Shown here in pieces: positions 18,627 through 27,715 of a stretch of 64,000 nt of DNA. The translations under genes were made by a program, and so were the position numbers. Under the pieces are notes generated by a model. The model worked only from the letters and a program-made list of their open reading frames with translations, was not told the origin of the DNA and ran no database searches. Origin of the DNA: Leptospira sp. GIMC2001 (GTDB lineage Bacteria; Spirochaetota; Leptospiria; Leptospirales; Leptospiraceae); NCBI RefSeq assembly GCF_028462125.1, contig NZ_CP115468.1, forward strand, positions 3,775,559 through 3,839,558, read 5' to 3'. Numbering within the stretch: the first letter of the stretch is position 1; each line of letters begins with the position of its first letter.

Positions 18627-18947
18627 TTATTTTGTTTCGTTTCTTATCCAATCTAGATATTCTGAGTTTCCGTCAAGCATTGGGTAAGCAACAACACAAG
18701 GATTTTCATATGAATGAATATTTTTCACAACTTCATTCAATTCACCAAATAATACAACTTTTGTCTTTAAGATCACGACGCATTCATTATCACTCTCGAT
18801 TTTCGATTTCCAATGATACATAGATTCCATGTCTTCAAAAATATTTGCGCAAGCCGCAAGTCTTTTCTCAACTAATGTTTTAGAAATCAAATCGGCTTCT
18901 TTGCGATCGGTTGTTGTGATATAAACCATACAAAATTCAAATTTCAT
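18627..18947 (-). CDS. cutA: CutA1 divalent-cation tolerance protein
   Basis: This 106-residue protein is the trimeric ferredoxin-like CutA1: VYITTTDRKEADLISKTLVEKRLAACANIF, then MYHWKSKIESDNECVVILKT and the C-terminal PCVVAYPMLDGNSEYLDWI. It is linked to copper and divalent-metal tolerance in E. coli, but its general function is unsettled. GAGGTG precedes the ATG. It stands alone, convergent with the hemerythrin gene. Confidence 0.95.
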   Translation of the reverse strand: MKFEFCMVYITTTDRKEADLISKTLVEKRLAACANIFEDMESMYHWKSKIESDNECVVILKTKVVLFGELNEVVKNIHSYENPCVVAYPMLDGNSEYLDWIRNETK

Positions 18948-19085
18948 ATTTCACCTCGATAAATCCATTCAACTATAAATATCTAGTTCAATTTCAAATT
19001 AAAATATTTTGATTTACAATATTTTTTTTGAATCCAATTTGATTTAATTAACCATAAATAAATTTCCAGAATAGAAAGGAAAACT

Positions 19086-19532
19086 ATGCCTGCCAAAAAA
19101 AAAGTAAAATCAGACAATAAGTATTTTATTAAGTATGAAGATAAATCGATTGGGCAGGAACACTTGATTCCGATTTTTCGTGAACTGCGAAAACTAATTC
19201 TTAAATACAAAAAAGGTTCTATTCAAATAAGACAGGATGGACCAGGAATCATCCATCTTATGAGTGAGAAATCTTGTTTTTATGGAGGAAAAAATCGAAC
19301 CGAAATTTCGTTTACTTCAGCTTTAATTCAAAAAGGATATGTTGGTTTTTATTTCATGCCAGTATATGCTGAATCGGAAATAAAGAAATTATTTGGAAAT
19401 AAACTTCTTAGCTGCTTGAAAGGAAAAAGTTGCTTTCATATAAAAGAATTGGATAAACAAATTTTCAAGGAAATTGATGAGGCATTGGCGAAAGGATATA
19501 CTGTTTACAAGGAAAATGGATATATTGATTGA
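19086..19532 (+). CDS. DUF1801/YdhG-like small protein
   Basis: This 148-residue protein resembles the DUF1801 (YdhG, frataxin-like fold) group. The features are a central region ending VGFYFMPVYAE, followed by the LKGKSCFHIKELDKQIFKEI pattern that closes these proteins, and a terminal KGYTVYKENGYID. The N-terminus is lysine-rich (MPAKKKVK). Its biochemical function is unknown; some relatives act as iron-handling or RNA-associated proteins. GAAAGGAAA lies before the ATG. It converges on the tail-anchored protein gene ending at 19575. Confidence 0.65.
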   Translation: MPAKKKVKSDNKYFIKYEDKSIGQEHLIPIFRELRKLILKYKKGSIQIRQDGPGIIHLMSEKSCFYGGKNRTEISFTSALIQKGYVGFYFMPVYAESEIKKLFGNKLLSCLKGKSCFHIKELDKQIFKEIDEALAKGYTVYKENGYID

Positions 19533-19574
19533 AGTCGAAAACGGCTTAAATGAAAAAAATATTAGTTCTAAATA

Positions 19575-20666
19575 TTATAATATTACCAGGATAGCGATCA
19601 ATATACAGAAAGCTACAACGGCTCCAATAATTAGTAAGCCGGCATTGCTGTTCAATGGCTCATTTGCGTTCAGATCCAATTCTTTTACTAATTTCTTTGG
19701 AGTAGCAACTCGAACAGGCCTTTCCTCAATCGACCTTATTACTGTATTCGAAGGTCCCTCAGCTAGAATGTGATAGGAATCATCACCATACACGATACTA
19801 ATAAATTTACCGATTAAAGGTTTCAATTTACCTTCCGAGTCAACCAATTCTAAAGCTTGCGCAGTAGCCTTTTCTTGCGATGTCTGATAAGGTAAACGAA
19901 ACAAAATTTCTTGGCCCTCCACAAGATCATCGAATTCAACTCCAGCAACAGGTGATAACATGGTTTCACATTCTAACATACGTGAATATCTTTTGGCTAC
20001 ATTGTCGATCAACCTTTCATATGGAGCCATTTCTTCACCATCAAGTTCCCCTTCAGGCAAACCTTCTTCGGAAGAATTGAATGCTTCATCTTCGATGGGT
20101 GGCTTGATCGGTGCTACAGTCCCAATCATAATATTTTTATAGCGAAACTTAACGCTGGACACTTTGTCCACTTCGGCAGCAATCTTTACTCGAGTAGCTT
20201 TTACTTTCTTTTGAACATTCTGCTCCATCATTAGAATCGAATTGGTTGTGTCTTTCTTTTCCCAGAATGGAAGAAAGGATCCAATCACATCGGTATTGTA
20301 CATGGAATAAATTGCCTGACCAACTATCTCGGATAATGCGGTATCAATTCCTCCAGCATTGGTTACCTCAACAAAGTCCAGAGACAATTGTTGGTAATCT
20401 TCAAAGGTTCTGATCTTTCTTAATATGGGTGAATTGCCAATCAAAGAATACAATTCCAATATTTTCTTTTTATAAGTGGAGAAGAGTATCATAACGACAC
20501 CTGATCTATTGTCAATATCCACTTTGGCTTTCATTACAAAAGCATCTTCGATTCGTCCATTTATCAGTTCTTTCGCTTGATCTTCTGATAGGACAGAGTC
20601 TAAGGCTAGATTGATCTGTTCTGCTTGAGATTTTAATTTGTTCTGCGAATTTTCTTGCTCTGCCAT
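19575..20666 (-). CDS. Hypothetical tail-anchored membrane protein
   Basis: I do not recognise this 363-residue protein. It has a large cytoplasmic part and one C-terminal membrane helix (LLIIGAVVAFCILIAILVIL), with no N-terminal signal peptide, so it is probably tail-anchored in the inner membrane with the bulk in the cytoplasm. Segments near 90-130 and 270-340 look beta-rich. An acidic linker (about 195-220, EEGLPEGELDGEE) separates two domains. Its ATG directly follows the stop codon of the GHKL-like gene (TAAATG), a sign of tight coupling between the two products. Confidence 0.75.
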   Translation of the reverse strand: MAEQENSQNKLKSQAEQINLALDSVLSEDQAKELINGRIEDAFVMKAKVDIDNRSGVVMILFSTYKKKILELYSLIGNSPILRKIRTFEDYQQLSLDFVEVTNAGGIDTALSEIVGQAIYSMYNTDVIGSFLPFWEKKDTTNSILMMEQNVQKKVKATRVKIAAEVDKVSSVKFRYKNIMIGTVAPIKPPIEDEAFNSSEEGLPEGELDGEEMAPYERLIDNVAKRYSRMLECETMLSPVAGVEFDDLVEGQEILFRLPYQTSQEKATAQALELVDSEGKLKPLIGKFISIVYGDDSYHILAEGPSNTVIRSIEERPVRVATPKKLVKELDLNANEPLNSNAGLLIIGAVVAFCILIAILVIL

Positions 20667-21422
20667 TTATTTGTAGACTCCCATCATTTCAGGTAGAGTC
20701 ATATCAGTTGAAATCAATTGCTTATCTCCAAATGGAAGAGGTAATTGTGTTCCTTCTATCAATGGTACTTCCATCTTTGCCAAAGTTAAATTTGCTCTAT
20801 TCGATGAGAATATAATAAAATTCTTTCTATCATAGCCACTTTGTGATAGTAGAATTTCTACCATTGTTATTCCCATTCCTGCCCCTTCCGTATTATCTCC
20901 ATGAGCCATAAAAAACTCAAATAGATTATCATACTTCTTGGCGTTTTCAAATTTTTCTCGAACTCTTTCTTCTTCAACAGGAATGAGTGAAAAATTATTA
21001 GCTACATATAAAGCCATTTTATTCGGATCATGTGTAATCGTAATCTTAATGAAATAATTATTTTCCTTCATTTTACTTCGATAAGCAGGAAATTTGCGTT
21101 CATTCAGATAAGACTTAAATCTTTCCATTCCTTTGCGATAATCAATTTCTTCTTTGATATTCAATCCCATCTCATCAAAGATCATTCGTTTAATTGCAGC
21201 TTTAGTAGAGTTAGCAATTAATTCTTTCGCAGCAGTGTAGAATAGTTCAAGTAGATCGGATCTATTGTATTTTTCTAATATGCAGTCCAACAGATATTTT
21301 AGTTTAATTTCGCCAATATCGCCCAACACATAGGTGATCAGCGAAATTTTTTTGCCTAATTCCACACCTTTTCTAATGGCTTCTTTGTCTTGTGCAGAGA
21401 TTTCAATCTTAGGTGCTGACAA
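20667..21422 (-). CDS. GHKL (histidine-kinase-like) ATPase-fold protein
   Basis: This 251-residue protein has elements of the GHKL/HATPase fold without a recognisable dimerisation-phosphoacceptor domain. An N-box-like segment AAKELIANSTKAA is at 64-76, and a G-box-like GDNTEGAGMGITMVEILL is at 175-192. It could be an anti-sigma or switch kinase, or an ATPase module that partners the tail-anchored protein encoded just downstream. The start appears to be TTG at 21422, seven bases after the thrC stop, with no clear ribosome binding site, so translation probably depends on coupling from thrC. The cytoplasmic location is inferred from the absence of a signal or membrane helix. Confidence 0.7.
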   Translation of the reverse strand: MSAPKIEISAQDKEAIRKGVELGKKISLITYVLGDIGEIKLKYLLDCILEKYNRSDLLELFYTAAKELIANSTKAAIKRMIFDEMGLNIKEEIDYRKGMERFKSYLNERKFPAYRSKMKENNYFIKITITHDPNKMALYVANNFSLIPVEEERVREKFENAKKYDNLFEFFMAHGDNTEGAGMGITMVEILLSQSGYDRKNFIIFSSNRANLTLAKMEVPLIEGTQLPLPFGDKQLISTDMTLPEMMGVYK

Positions 21423-21428
21423 AAATTT

Positions 21429-22769
21429 TTATAACCGTTTATCCAGAATTTCTAATACTTTGGAAATATTCGCATCGCATTCAACAATCTTATTGATGTA
21501 TCTTGAATCTGTTTCAGGAATTTGAGAATTGTGGTATTGGACTTTAAATTCTGTGAATTTCAAACCATGTGCAGTTGAAATAACAACAACTTTATCTTTT
21601 TTACGAATGGTTCCCGCCTCAATCAACTTAAAAGTCGCTGCAAGTGCAACACCTGTATGAGGACAGTTGTACAATCCGTAACGATCAGCTCTATGTGCAG
21701 CATCCGATAATTCCGCTTCACTGGCAATTTCTACTACACCGTTGAATTTTTTGAGGATTTTAATTGCTTTCTTAACAGAAACAGGATCACCAATTTGAAT
21801 TGCAGATGCTAAAGTCTTATTGGCAGTCACTGGCTTAAAATCTGAATAATCTCGCAAAAAAGCATCATACAGAGGACTTGCATTTTTTGCTTGAGCAAGA
21901 CAAATTCTTGGCAATCGATCAATCAAGCCAAGATCAAACATCATTTCAAATCCTTTTCCAAGCGCCGAAACATTTCCAAGATTTCCTCCTGGAATTACAA
22001 TCCAATCTGGAACCTCCCAACCCAATTGCTGAACTATTTCAATCGCAATTGTTTTCTGTCCTTCGATCCTGAGAGAATTCATCGAATTAGCCAAATAGAT
22101 ACCTTGTTTTTCTGTGACCTGCTTGACGATATTCATACATCCATCGAAATCCGTATCGAGAGCCAGAACTAGTGATCCATTCGAGACTGGTTGTATCAAT
22201 TGTGCCGCAGAAACTTTATTAGCTGGTAAAAAAATTACAGATGGAATTCCAGCTTTGGCAGCATAAGAGGCTAGTGCTGCAGATGTATCACCCGTAGATG
22301 CACAAGCGACCGCTTTAATATCTTTGCCATCGGCTATCATCTGATTCACTTGGCTTACTAAGACAGTCATACCCAGATCTTTGAAACTTCCAGTATGCGA
22401 AACTCCACATTGCTTAACAAAGAGACCATCTAGGCCCAATTCTTTTGCAAATCTTCCAGTATCATAGAGGTGAGTGTTCCCTTCGCCAGAACTCACGATA
22501 TTTTGCGTTTCAATTTCTGGAAGAACCCATTCTCTCTTCGACCAGATTCCAGAATTGAATGGAAATCTGTAAGAACCGATTCTCGCGTCAAATAATTCTT
22601 TCCAATCGGCTCCAGATCTACTCGACAATTTTTCCATGTCGTGCGAAACTTCTAAGAGCTCTCCATCTTTTTTGCAAGTATAGATTATTTCTCCCAAAGG
22701 ATAGGTTGCACCACAACCTTCATGGGTACATCGGAATTCAGCAGTAAATTTTGAAGTTGCTACAGACAT
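21429..22769 (-). CDS. thrC: Threonine synthase
   Basis: This 446-residue PLP enzyme belongs to the threonine synthase group. An N-terminal Cys-containing stub (Cys14, Cys19, Cys32, zinc-ribbon-like) precedes the fold-type II core. The PLP lysine is Lys130 in HTGSFKDLGMT. ACASTGDTSAALASYAAKAG and VIPGGNLGNVSALGKGFEM form the substrate and phosphate loops. It converts O-phosphohomoserine to threonine. It is divergent from lepB across a 73-base gap and is the first gene of a unit that continues into the GHKL-like and tail-anchored genes, which have no known link to threonine synthesis. Confidence 0.94.
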   Translation of the reverse strand: MSVATSKFTAEFRCTHEGCGATYPLGEIIYTCKKDGELLEVSHDMEKLSSRSGADWKELFDARIGSYRFPFNSGIWSKREWVLPEIETQNIVSSGEGNTHLYDTGRFAKELGLDGLFVKQCGVSHTGSFKDLGMTVLVSQVNQMIADGKDIKAVACASTGDTSAALASYAAKAGIPSVIFLPANKVSAAQLIQPVSNGSLVLALDTDFDGCMNIVKQVTEKQGIYLANSMNSLRIEGQKTIAIEIVQQLGWEVPDWIVIPGGNLGNVSALGKGFEMMFDLGLIDRLPRICLAQAKNASPLYDAFLRDYSDFKPVTANKTLASAIQIGDPVSVKKAIKILKKFNGVVEIASEAELSDAAHRADRYGLYNCPHTGVALAATFKLIEAGTIRKKDKVVVISTAHGLKFTEFKVQYHNSQIPETDSRYINKIVECDANISKVLEILDKRL

Positions 22770-22842
22770 GCGGATTCTATTCTTTTATATTATAGAAGAA
22801 ATTCCAAGCTTTTTTATGCTTTGAATTGTCGGGAAATACAAA

Positions 22843-23421
22843 TTGAACCAAAAATCACAAGACAAGCTCAAACGGAGGATCTTATATTTTACTGGATTCA
22901 TTTTTTTTGTTATCATCATTCGCATTTTTTTCTTTCAAATTTACGTTGTAAGCGGTAATTCAATGGCTCCAACATTGAGAAATGGAGACATAGTGTTCGT
23001 ATCCAAGCTGGGATTTCCAGTCACATCAGAAATTTTCCCTTGGCATTTTGTTTATTCAAAACCTAGTCTCAATCGACTTGATATTGTGATTTTCGAGGAT
23101 CAAGAAGGCGAAATCAGTCTCAAGAGATTGGTTGGTGAACCTCATGAATACTACGAACTCAATTTTGGAAAAGTTATGATCGAATCCACAATTCTTGAAG
23201 AAGATTATATTCCTGATGGTGCAGAAACCAACGAGCCATCGAATGAAATGGCTTATAAATATCCTGATAGTCCGTTCATAGAAATGAGTAAATCGGGAAG
23301 GATTCCACCGGGATATTATCTTTTGTTAGGTGATAATAGAGAATATAGTACAGACTCGAGAAGTTTTGGATTCGTTCCTCTCTCACGTCTCCGGGGAAAA
23401 GTTTTCGCTACAATAAAATAA
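22843..23421 (+). CDS. lepB: Signal peptidase I
   Basis: This 192-residue inner-membrane protease has one N-terminal helix (about 14-34) and the type I signal peptidase boxes: SGNSMAPTLRNGD with Ser40, EISLKRLVGEP with Lys95 of the Ser/Lys dyad, and GDNREYSTDSRSFGFV near the end. It removes signal peptides from exported proteins. The start is TTG at 22843, with GGGA eight bases before it; a nearby upstream ATG is followed at once by a stop. Its stop codon overlaps the ATG of the PBP gene by one base, so the two are translationally coupled. Confidence 0.93.
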   Translation: MNQKSQDKLKRRILYFTGFIFFVIIIRIFFFQIYVVSGNSMAPTLRNGDIVFVSKLGFPVTSEIFPWHFVYSKPSLNRLDIVIFEDQEGEISLKRLVGEPHEYYELNFGKVMIESTILEEDYIPDGAETNEPSNEMAYKYPDSPFIEMSKSGRIPPGYYLLLGDNREYSTDSRSFGFVPLSRLRGKVFATIK

Positions 23422-25232
23422 TGGAAGTTCAAAAAAGAAGACTGACTATCCTCATTGGAATCATACTTTCCCTATTCTTAATCTTGCTTGTGAGAGTTGC
23501 TTACTTAGCGTTTTTCAATGAAAAAATAAAACACTATCAAGTAAACAAGCATGTTCGTCGTGGTATGATAGTGGATCGAAGAGGAATAGAACTCGCACTG
23601 TCAACCGAAGCTTCAACTATCGGGATCAATCCTTCGAATGTTTATGATATCCCATTTACTGCAAAATATCTTTCCGAGCCTTTAGAAATTCCGACCAACA
23701 AACTGGAAGCAATCTTAAAAGAAAAGTCGAGCTACTTTTTATTGAAACGGGAAATTGACAAAGATTTAGGCAAAAAAATTGCAAACCTATCTTTGCCAGG
23801 TGTGCGAATTGAGAAAGAGTTTAAAAGAATCTACCCTCAAGGAGCACTTGCTTCGAATCTAATTGGATTTACAGGCTTAGATGATGACCGGGCTTTGTCA
23901 GGACTTGAAAAAGAGTTTAATCTAGAATTATTGACTACACCAAGTCCAGAAATAGAAAGAGGTAATGATATTCACCTAACTCTAGATAGCCTAATGCAAT
24001 ACAAACTAGAGAAGTCACTTGCTAAAGCGTTCAAACAAACTCAATCCAGTAAAGCAATCGGAATTTTTATGGATATATATTCTGGTCATATTCTCGCAAT
24101 GGCAAGCTTTCCTAATTTTGATCCCAATCGATATTCGGATTTTCCTGCAACCAATCATACAAACTGGGCAATTCGTCATGTATATGAACCAGGATCAACT
24201 ATGAAAATTTTCATTGCCCTGATGCTTATCAACGAAGGGGTTCTCTCTACCCAGGAAAGATTCTATTGCCCAGGATATGTTGAGTTTGGGAGTTCCATGA
24301 TAAGATGCACTGATAAACATGGTTCAGTCAATCTAGAAGAGATATTACAATTTTCGTGCAATGTGGGTATTATAAAAGCATCTCAAAAAATTTCAGATAA
24401 ACGATTCTATGAGTACTTAAAGAAGTTTAGATTCGGATCTAAGACCGGGTTTGCTATTCACGAAAATAAAGGATTCCTGCCAAACGTAAACGACTGGAGA
24501 CAAGGTACGCCTTATTTCCTATCCATAGGACAGGGTCTCTCCGTCACTCCAATTCAACTCGTTGCTTCCGCTGCGGGTGTTGTAAATGGAGGATATTTTG
24601 TTGACCCTAAACCTGTCTCAAAAATCACAAACACCTATGGTGAGTTAGTTCATCAATTTGGAACTAGGTCAGAGAGCCTAAATATTAAAAAATCTTCAAC
24701 AGATGTTATTCTGAAGGCAATGACAAAAGCAGTTAAATCAGGAACAGGCAAAAACGCCTACCTCCAAGATATTACGATCGCTGGAAAAACTGGTACTGGT
24801 CAGAAAGCAACAGCTGGAAAAGGTTACCAACCAGGCCTATGGTCTGCATCCTTTCTAGGATTCTTTCCTGCTGAAAAACCACAGATCGTAGGACTAGTTC
24901 TATTCGATGAACCTGCTGGTGATGTTTATTCTGGAGGTGGACTTGCTGCTCCCGTATTCAAGGATGTGGTTGAAGGAATACTGCCAATGCTCGACCAAAG
25001 AGATTCTGATAAAAGTTACCGACTCAAAAGAATCCAACCCAAAAAGTTTCTCATCAATCCTAATTATGCTCCAAATTTAATTGGCCTAACTTTAAGCGAA
25101 GCGATTGCTGCACTCAACAGCATTCAGGTTAGATTCACGGTTTCGGGTTCTGGATTTGTTAAAGAACAGACGCCAGCTCCAGGAACTATGATCAATGATA
25201 AATCCGTAATTAGGTTGATACTCGAAAAATGA
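23421..25232 (+). CDS. Class B penicillin-binding protein (FtsI/PBP2-like) with PASTA domain
   Basis: This 603-residue transpeptidase has an N-terminal membrane anchor (about 9-30) and a PBP dimer domain (about 45-170). The transpeptidase domain shows PGSTMK (Ser259, Lys262), SCN (Ser312-Asn314) and KTGTG (Lys456). One PASTA domain lies at the C-terminus (about 545-603, beginning APNLIGLTLSEAIAAL). It cross-links peptidoglycan, most likely at the division septum (FtsI/PBP3 type). The PASTA module may bind cell wall. The gene overlaps lepB by one base and the DUF115 gene by four (ATGA). It lies outside any dcw cluster in this window, so it could be a second class B enzyme rather than the only FtsI. 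Confidence 0.92.
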   Translation: MEVQKRRLTILIGIILSLFLILLVRVAYLAFFNEKIKHYQVNKHVRRGMIVDRRGIELALSTEASTIGINPSNVYDIPFTAKYLSEPLEIPTNKLEAILKEKSSYFLLKREIDKDLGKKIANLSLPGVRIEKEFKRIYPQGALASNLIGFTGLDDDRALSGLEKEFNLELLTTPSPEIERGNDIHLTLDSLMQYKLEKSLAKAFKQTQSSKAIGIFMDIYSGHILAMASFPNFDPNRYSDFPATNHTNWAIRHVYEPGSTMKIFIALMLINEGVLSTQERFYCPGYVEFGSSMIRCTDKHGSVNLEEILQFSCNVGIIKASQKISDKRFYEYLKKFRFGSKTGFAIHENKGFLPNVNDWRQGTPYFLSIGQGLSVTPIQLVASAAGVVNGGYFVDPKPVSKITNTYGELVHQFGTRSESLNIKKSSTDVILKAMTKAVKSGTGKNAYLQDITIAGKTGTGQKATAGKGYQPGLWSASFLGFFPAEKPQIVGLVLFDEPAGDVYSGGGLAAPVFKDVVEGILPMLDQRDSDKSYRLKRIQPKKFLINPNYAPNLIGLTLSEAIAALNSIQVRFTVSGSGFVKEQTPAPGTMINDKSVIRLILEK

Positions 25233-27148
25233 AAGGCTTCTGGGAATCCAATTCCCGCTTTTTGAATGCTAGTTTAATTGAGAGATTGGAGGGCATTGGA
25301 AGTTCTTCGCATTCTGAATTTATATTAGAAAAAACAAAATCAGGGCATTGGAATCTATTTACGGATGACTGTTATTTTCATAGCAAGCATGATCCCGTAA
25401 GGGAAGCCAATCGCTTAGCAATCGAATTGCCATATGACAATACAGAAAGGATGTATCTTTTTCTCGGTGCCGGTCTAGGATATATCATACTTGAATCACT
25501 AAAGGATCGACCCCTCTGTGCTGGTGTTTGGATGGAGGCAAGTTCGTCGATATTAAAAGCAGCTCTTGAGACTTTAGATTTTTCCGAATACTTGTCCTCT
25601 GGACGTTTGAAAATACTACTTGCTCCGATTGCAGAAGATGATCTATATTCTGCTTTTAAAGGAAAGGCTACCGTTCCTGTTACATTCGTTCCACATAGGG
25701 CAAGCCTTCAATGGAACGAAACAGAATATTTACGGCTTCGCTATCTTGGTGAAAATTTCTTTCATAAAAAAGATGTGAATTTAGCAACCTTAGTTCGCTT
25801 CGAAAAAATTTGGACCAAAAATATAATTCAGAATTTGTCTGAGCTTGGGCGAATGCAGCCCATCTCGAGAATCTTTGGGCAAGCAAGCAATACTCCCGTA
25901 TTGGTGGTCGGTGCAGGACCATCATTATCCAAGAGCATTGAATCAATTCAAAAATACCGAGAACATTATATAATCATTGCGGTCGATACGGCATTGAATG
26001 TTCTGCACGAAAATCATATAGAACCAGATCTAATTTATTCTGTAGATCCTCAGGCTCTCAATAGTTATTATCTGGAAGGATACGAGGGCAATGGATTCTT
26101 AGTTTTCGATCCGACTTCTACTTATCTGACCCCAAGACTTGCAGTTGGACCTCAAGAATGTTTTTTTACTTCATCGCCCTTTCCCCTTACGAAAATACTG
26201 GATCAATTATCCGAAGAAGAAATTGGAAATGTTCCCTTTGGCGGTTCTGTATCAACCAATGCATTTTCTCTTGCAAAGCTTCTCGGGGGATCTCCAGTAT
26301 ATTTGGTCGCACAAGATTTGAGTTTTACGAATGGATTGGCACATGCTAAGGGAGCCATTTTGGAAGAGCGATTGAACTGGAAAGAATCCAGGAGATTTAG
26401 AAGAGAACTTCACAATTTTCAGCAGTTGACAGCCCTTCCTAAACATTTTGAACCAGGCATTGATGGTTCCAAAATTCAGACCAATGAAAAATTAATAATC
26501 TTTAGGAACTGGTTCAATGAAAATGCAAAAGATGCGATCAACCTAACATCTCAAGGTTTACAAATTCCAAATCTGCGAAATTCGGATTTTGAATCAGAGT
26601 TTGAATATACCAAAGGTAAGGACTCCATAGCTTTAGATGAAATAAATTTAAGAAAGCAGAATGTAAAAAAAGCGAGAGATTCCATTCAATTGATATTCAA
26701 GCAATCCAAATCCTGGTGCAACACTGCAGAATTGAAATCTACACTAAAGAAAATGAATTTGGAATTGGGTCTTTTTTATCCTCTTTTAGAAAAAGGCTGC
26801 ACGTTGAGCAGAGATATATATGCGGGGATTAAGTCTGGAGAAAAAAACCCGAAATTACTGAGTAAACAAATCGTTGAAATGGACAAAATTGATGAATTGG
26901 TTTCTGATAAAAAACATCTAAGTGATATCTTATCCTCTAGTATGCAAAGAGTCATTTTCTCAGTAACTGAGGGATTTGAATCAAACCTCAACTGGGAAGA
27001 AAAAGAGAATGCAAGACTTGGAATAGCCAAGAAATCAAAATTATTGTACGAAGGTCTATTGCAGACAGTTCGGGATTTGAAGAAGCAAATTGCAAAATCA
27101 ATTTTGAGAATGGGGACTAACGAATCAATAGATTTAGTCGATCATTAA
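25229..27148 (+). CDS. DUF115 (Maf/6-hydroxymethylpterin diphosphokinase MptE-like) protein
   Basis: This 639-residue protein carries the DUF115 domain, with VLVVGAGPSLSKSIESIQ at about 225-242, then IIAVDTALNVLHENHIEPDLIYSVDPQ, and NVPFGGSVSTNAFSLAKLLG, which resemble nucleotide/sugar-binding loops. Related proteins include the flagellin-glycosylating Maf proteins of Campylobacter and Helicobacter and archaeal MptE. The N-terminal 200 residues and the helical C-terminal 170 residues are typical of the large Maf-like versions. It starts inside the PBP stop codon (ATGA), so the operon is lepB-PBP-DUF115. A role in sugar modification of secreted or flagellar proteins is plausible but unproven. 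Confidence 0.85.
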   Translation: MKGFWESNSRFLNASLIERLEGIGSSSHSEFILEKTKSGHWNLFTDDCYFHSKHDPVREANRLAIELPYDNTERMYLFLGAGLGYIILESLKDRPLCAGVWMEASSSILKAALETLDFSEYLSSGRLKILLAPIAEDDLYSAFKGKATVPVTFVPHRASLQWNETEYLRLRYLGENFFHKKDVNLATLVRFEKIWTKNIIQNLSELGRMQPISRIFGQASNTPVLVVGAGPSLSKSIESIQKYREHYIIIAVDTALNVLHENHIEPDLIYSVDPQALNSYYLEGYEGNGFLVFDPTSTYLTPRLAVGPQECFFTSSPFPLTKILDQLSEEEIGNVPFGGSVSTNAFSLAKLLGGSPVYLVAQDLSFTNGLAHAKGAILEERLNWKESRRFRRELHNFQQLTALPKHFEPGIDGSKIQTNEKLIIFRNWFNENAKDAINLTSQGLQIPNLRNSDFESEFEYTKGKDSIALDEINLRKQNVKKARDSIQLIFKQSKSWCNTAELKSTLKKMNLELGLFYPLLEKGCTLSRDIYAGIKSGEKNPKLLSKQIVEMDKIDELVSDKKHLSDILSSSMQRVIFSVTEGFESNLNWEEKENARLGIAKKSKLLYEGLLQTVRDLKKQIAKSILRMGTNESIDLVDH

Positions 27149-27151
27149 ATT

Positions 27152-27694
27152 ATGAAACATTTCCTAGCAATAATTCCTTATATTAAAACTCCTATAACTC
27201 GGAAAAAGATTTTTAGTATATTGAGTATTTTGAACATATCAGCGTATCTCATTCTAATAACAATTCATTGCAAATCAACGGAAACAAAAATTGAAACAGC
27301 TTCAGAAAAAGAAGTTCAAGTGTCGCAGGTTAAGAAAGAATTGATACAAGAATCTGATTCTGTAAATTATTATGAGCTTCCTGACACAACGTCGATAGAG
27401 AATCCAGAAGGTTTGCTAACTTTCTCCTTACCCGTGACCAATCAAATTCAGATTCAGCATTTTCGAAAACTGGTAACATCTGCCTCTGGAAAATACTCAA
27501 TCCATCCTCCTTCCGGATGTTTACCTTCGTATAACTCAGCGCTGGTTTTTAAAAAAGGTTCTAACAAAGAAATTATTTTATTCTCGTACAATTGCGGTCT
27601 ACTTTATATGTCTTATGAAAAGCTTTTTATTGATGTCTCTGAATCTCGCTCTAAAATTGAAGAGAGCTTTAGATCAATTCGTTCAGGAAAATAA
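27152..27694 (+). CDS. Putative lipoprotein, hypothetical
   Basis: This 180-residue protein is not recognised. An N-terminal hydrophobic stretch ends at ILITIHCKST, which could be a relaxed spirochaetal lipobox with Cys45. The N-terminal region before it (about 24 residues with several Lys/Arg) is long for a signal peptide, so an internal start is possible. The mature part has a charged linker and then a compact C-terminal domain with two cysteines (SGCLPSYNS, SYNCGLLYM). It begins three bases after the DUF115 stop, so it belongs to the same transcription unit. Confidence 0.65.
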   Translation: MKHFLAIIPYIKTPITRKKIFSILSILNISAYLILITIHCKSTETKIETASEKEVQVSQVKKELIQESDSVNYYELPDTTSIENPEGLLTFSLPVTNQIQIQHFRKLVTSASGKYSIHPPSGCLPSYNSALVFKKGSNKEIILFSYNCGLLYMSYEKLFIDVSESRSKIEESFRSIRSGK

Positions 27695-27715
27695 AGGAAC
27701 ATTTTTACTTTTACA

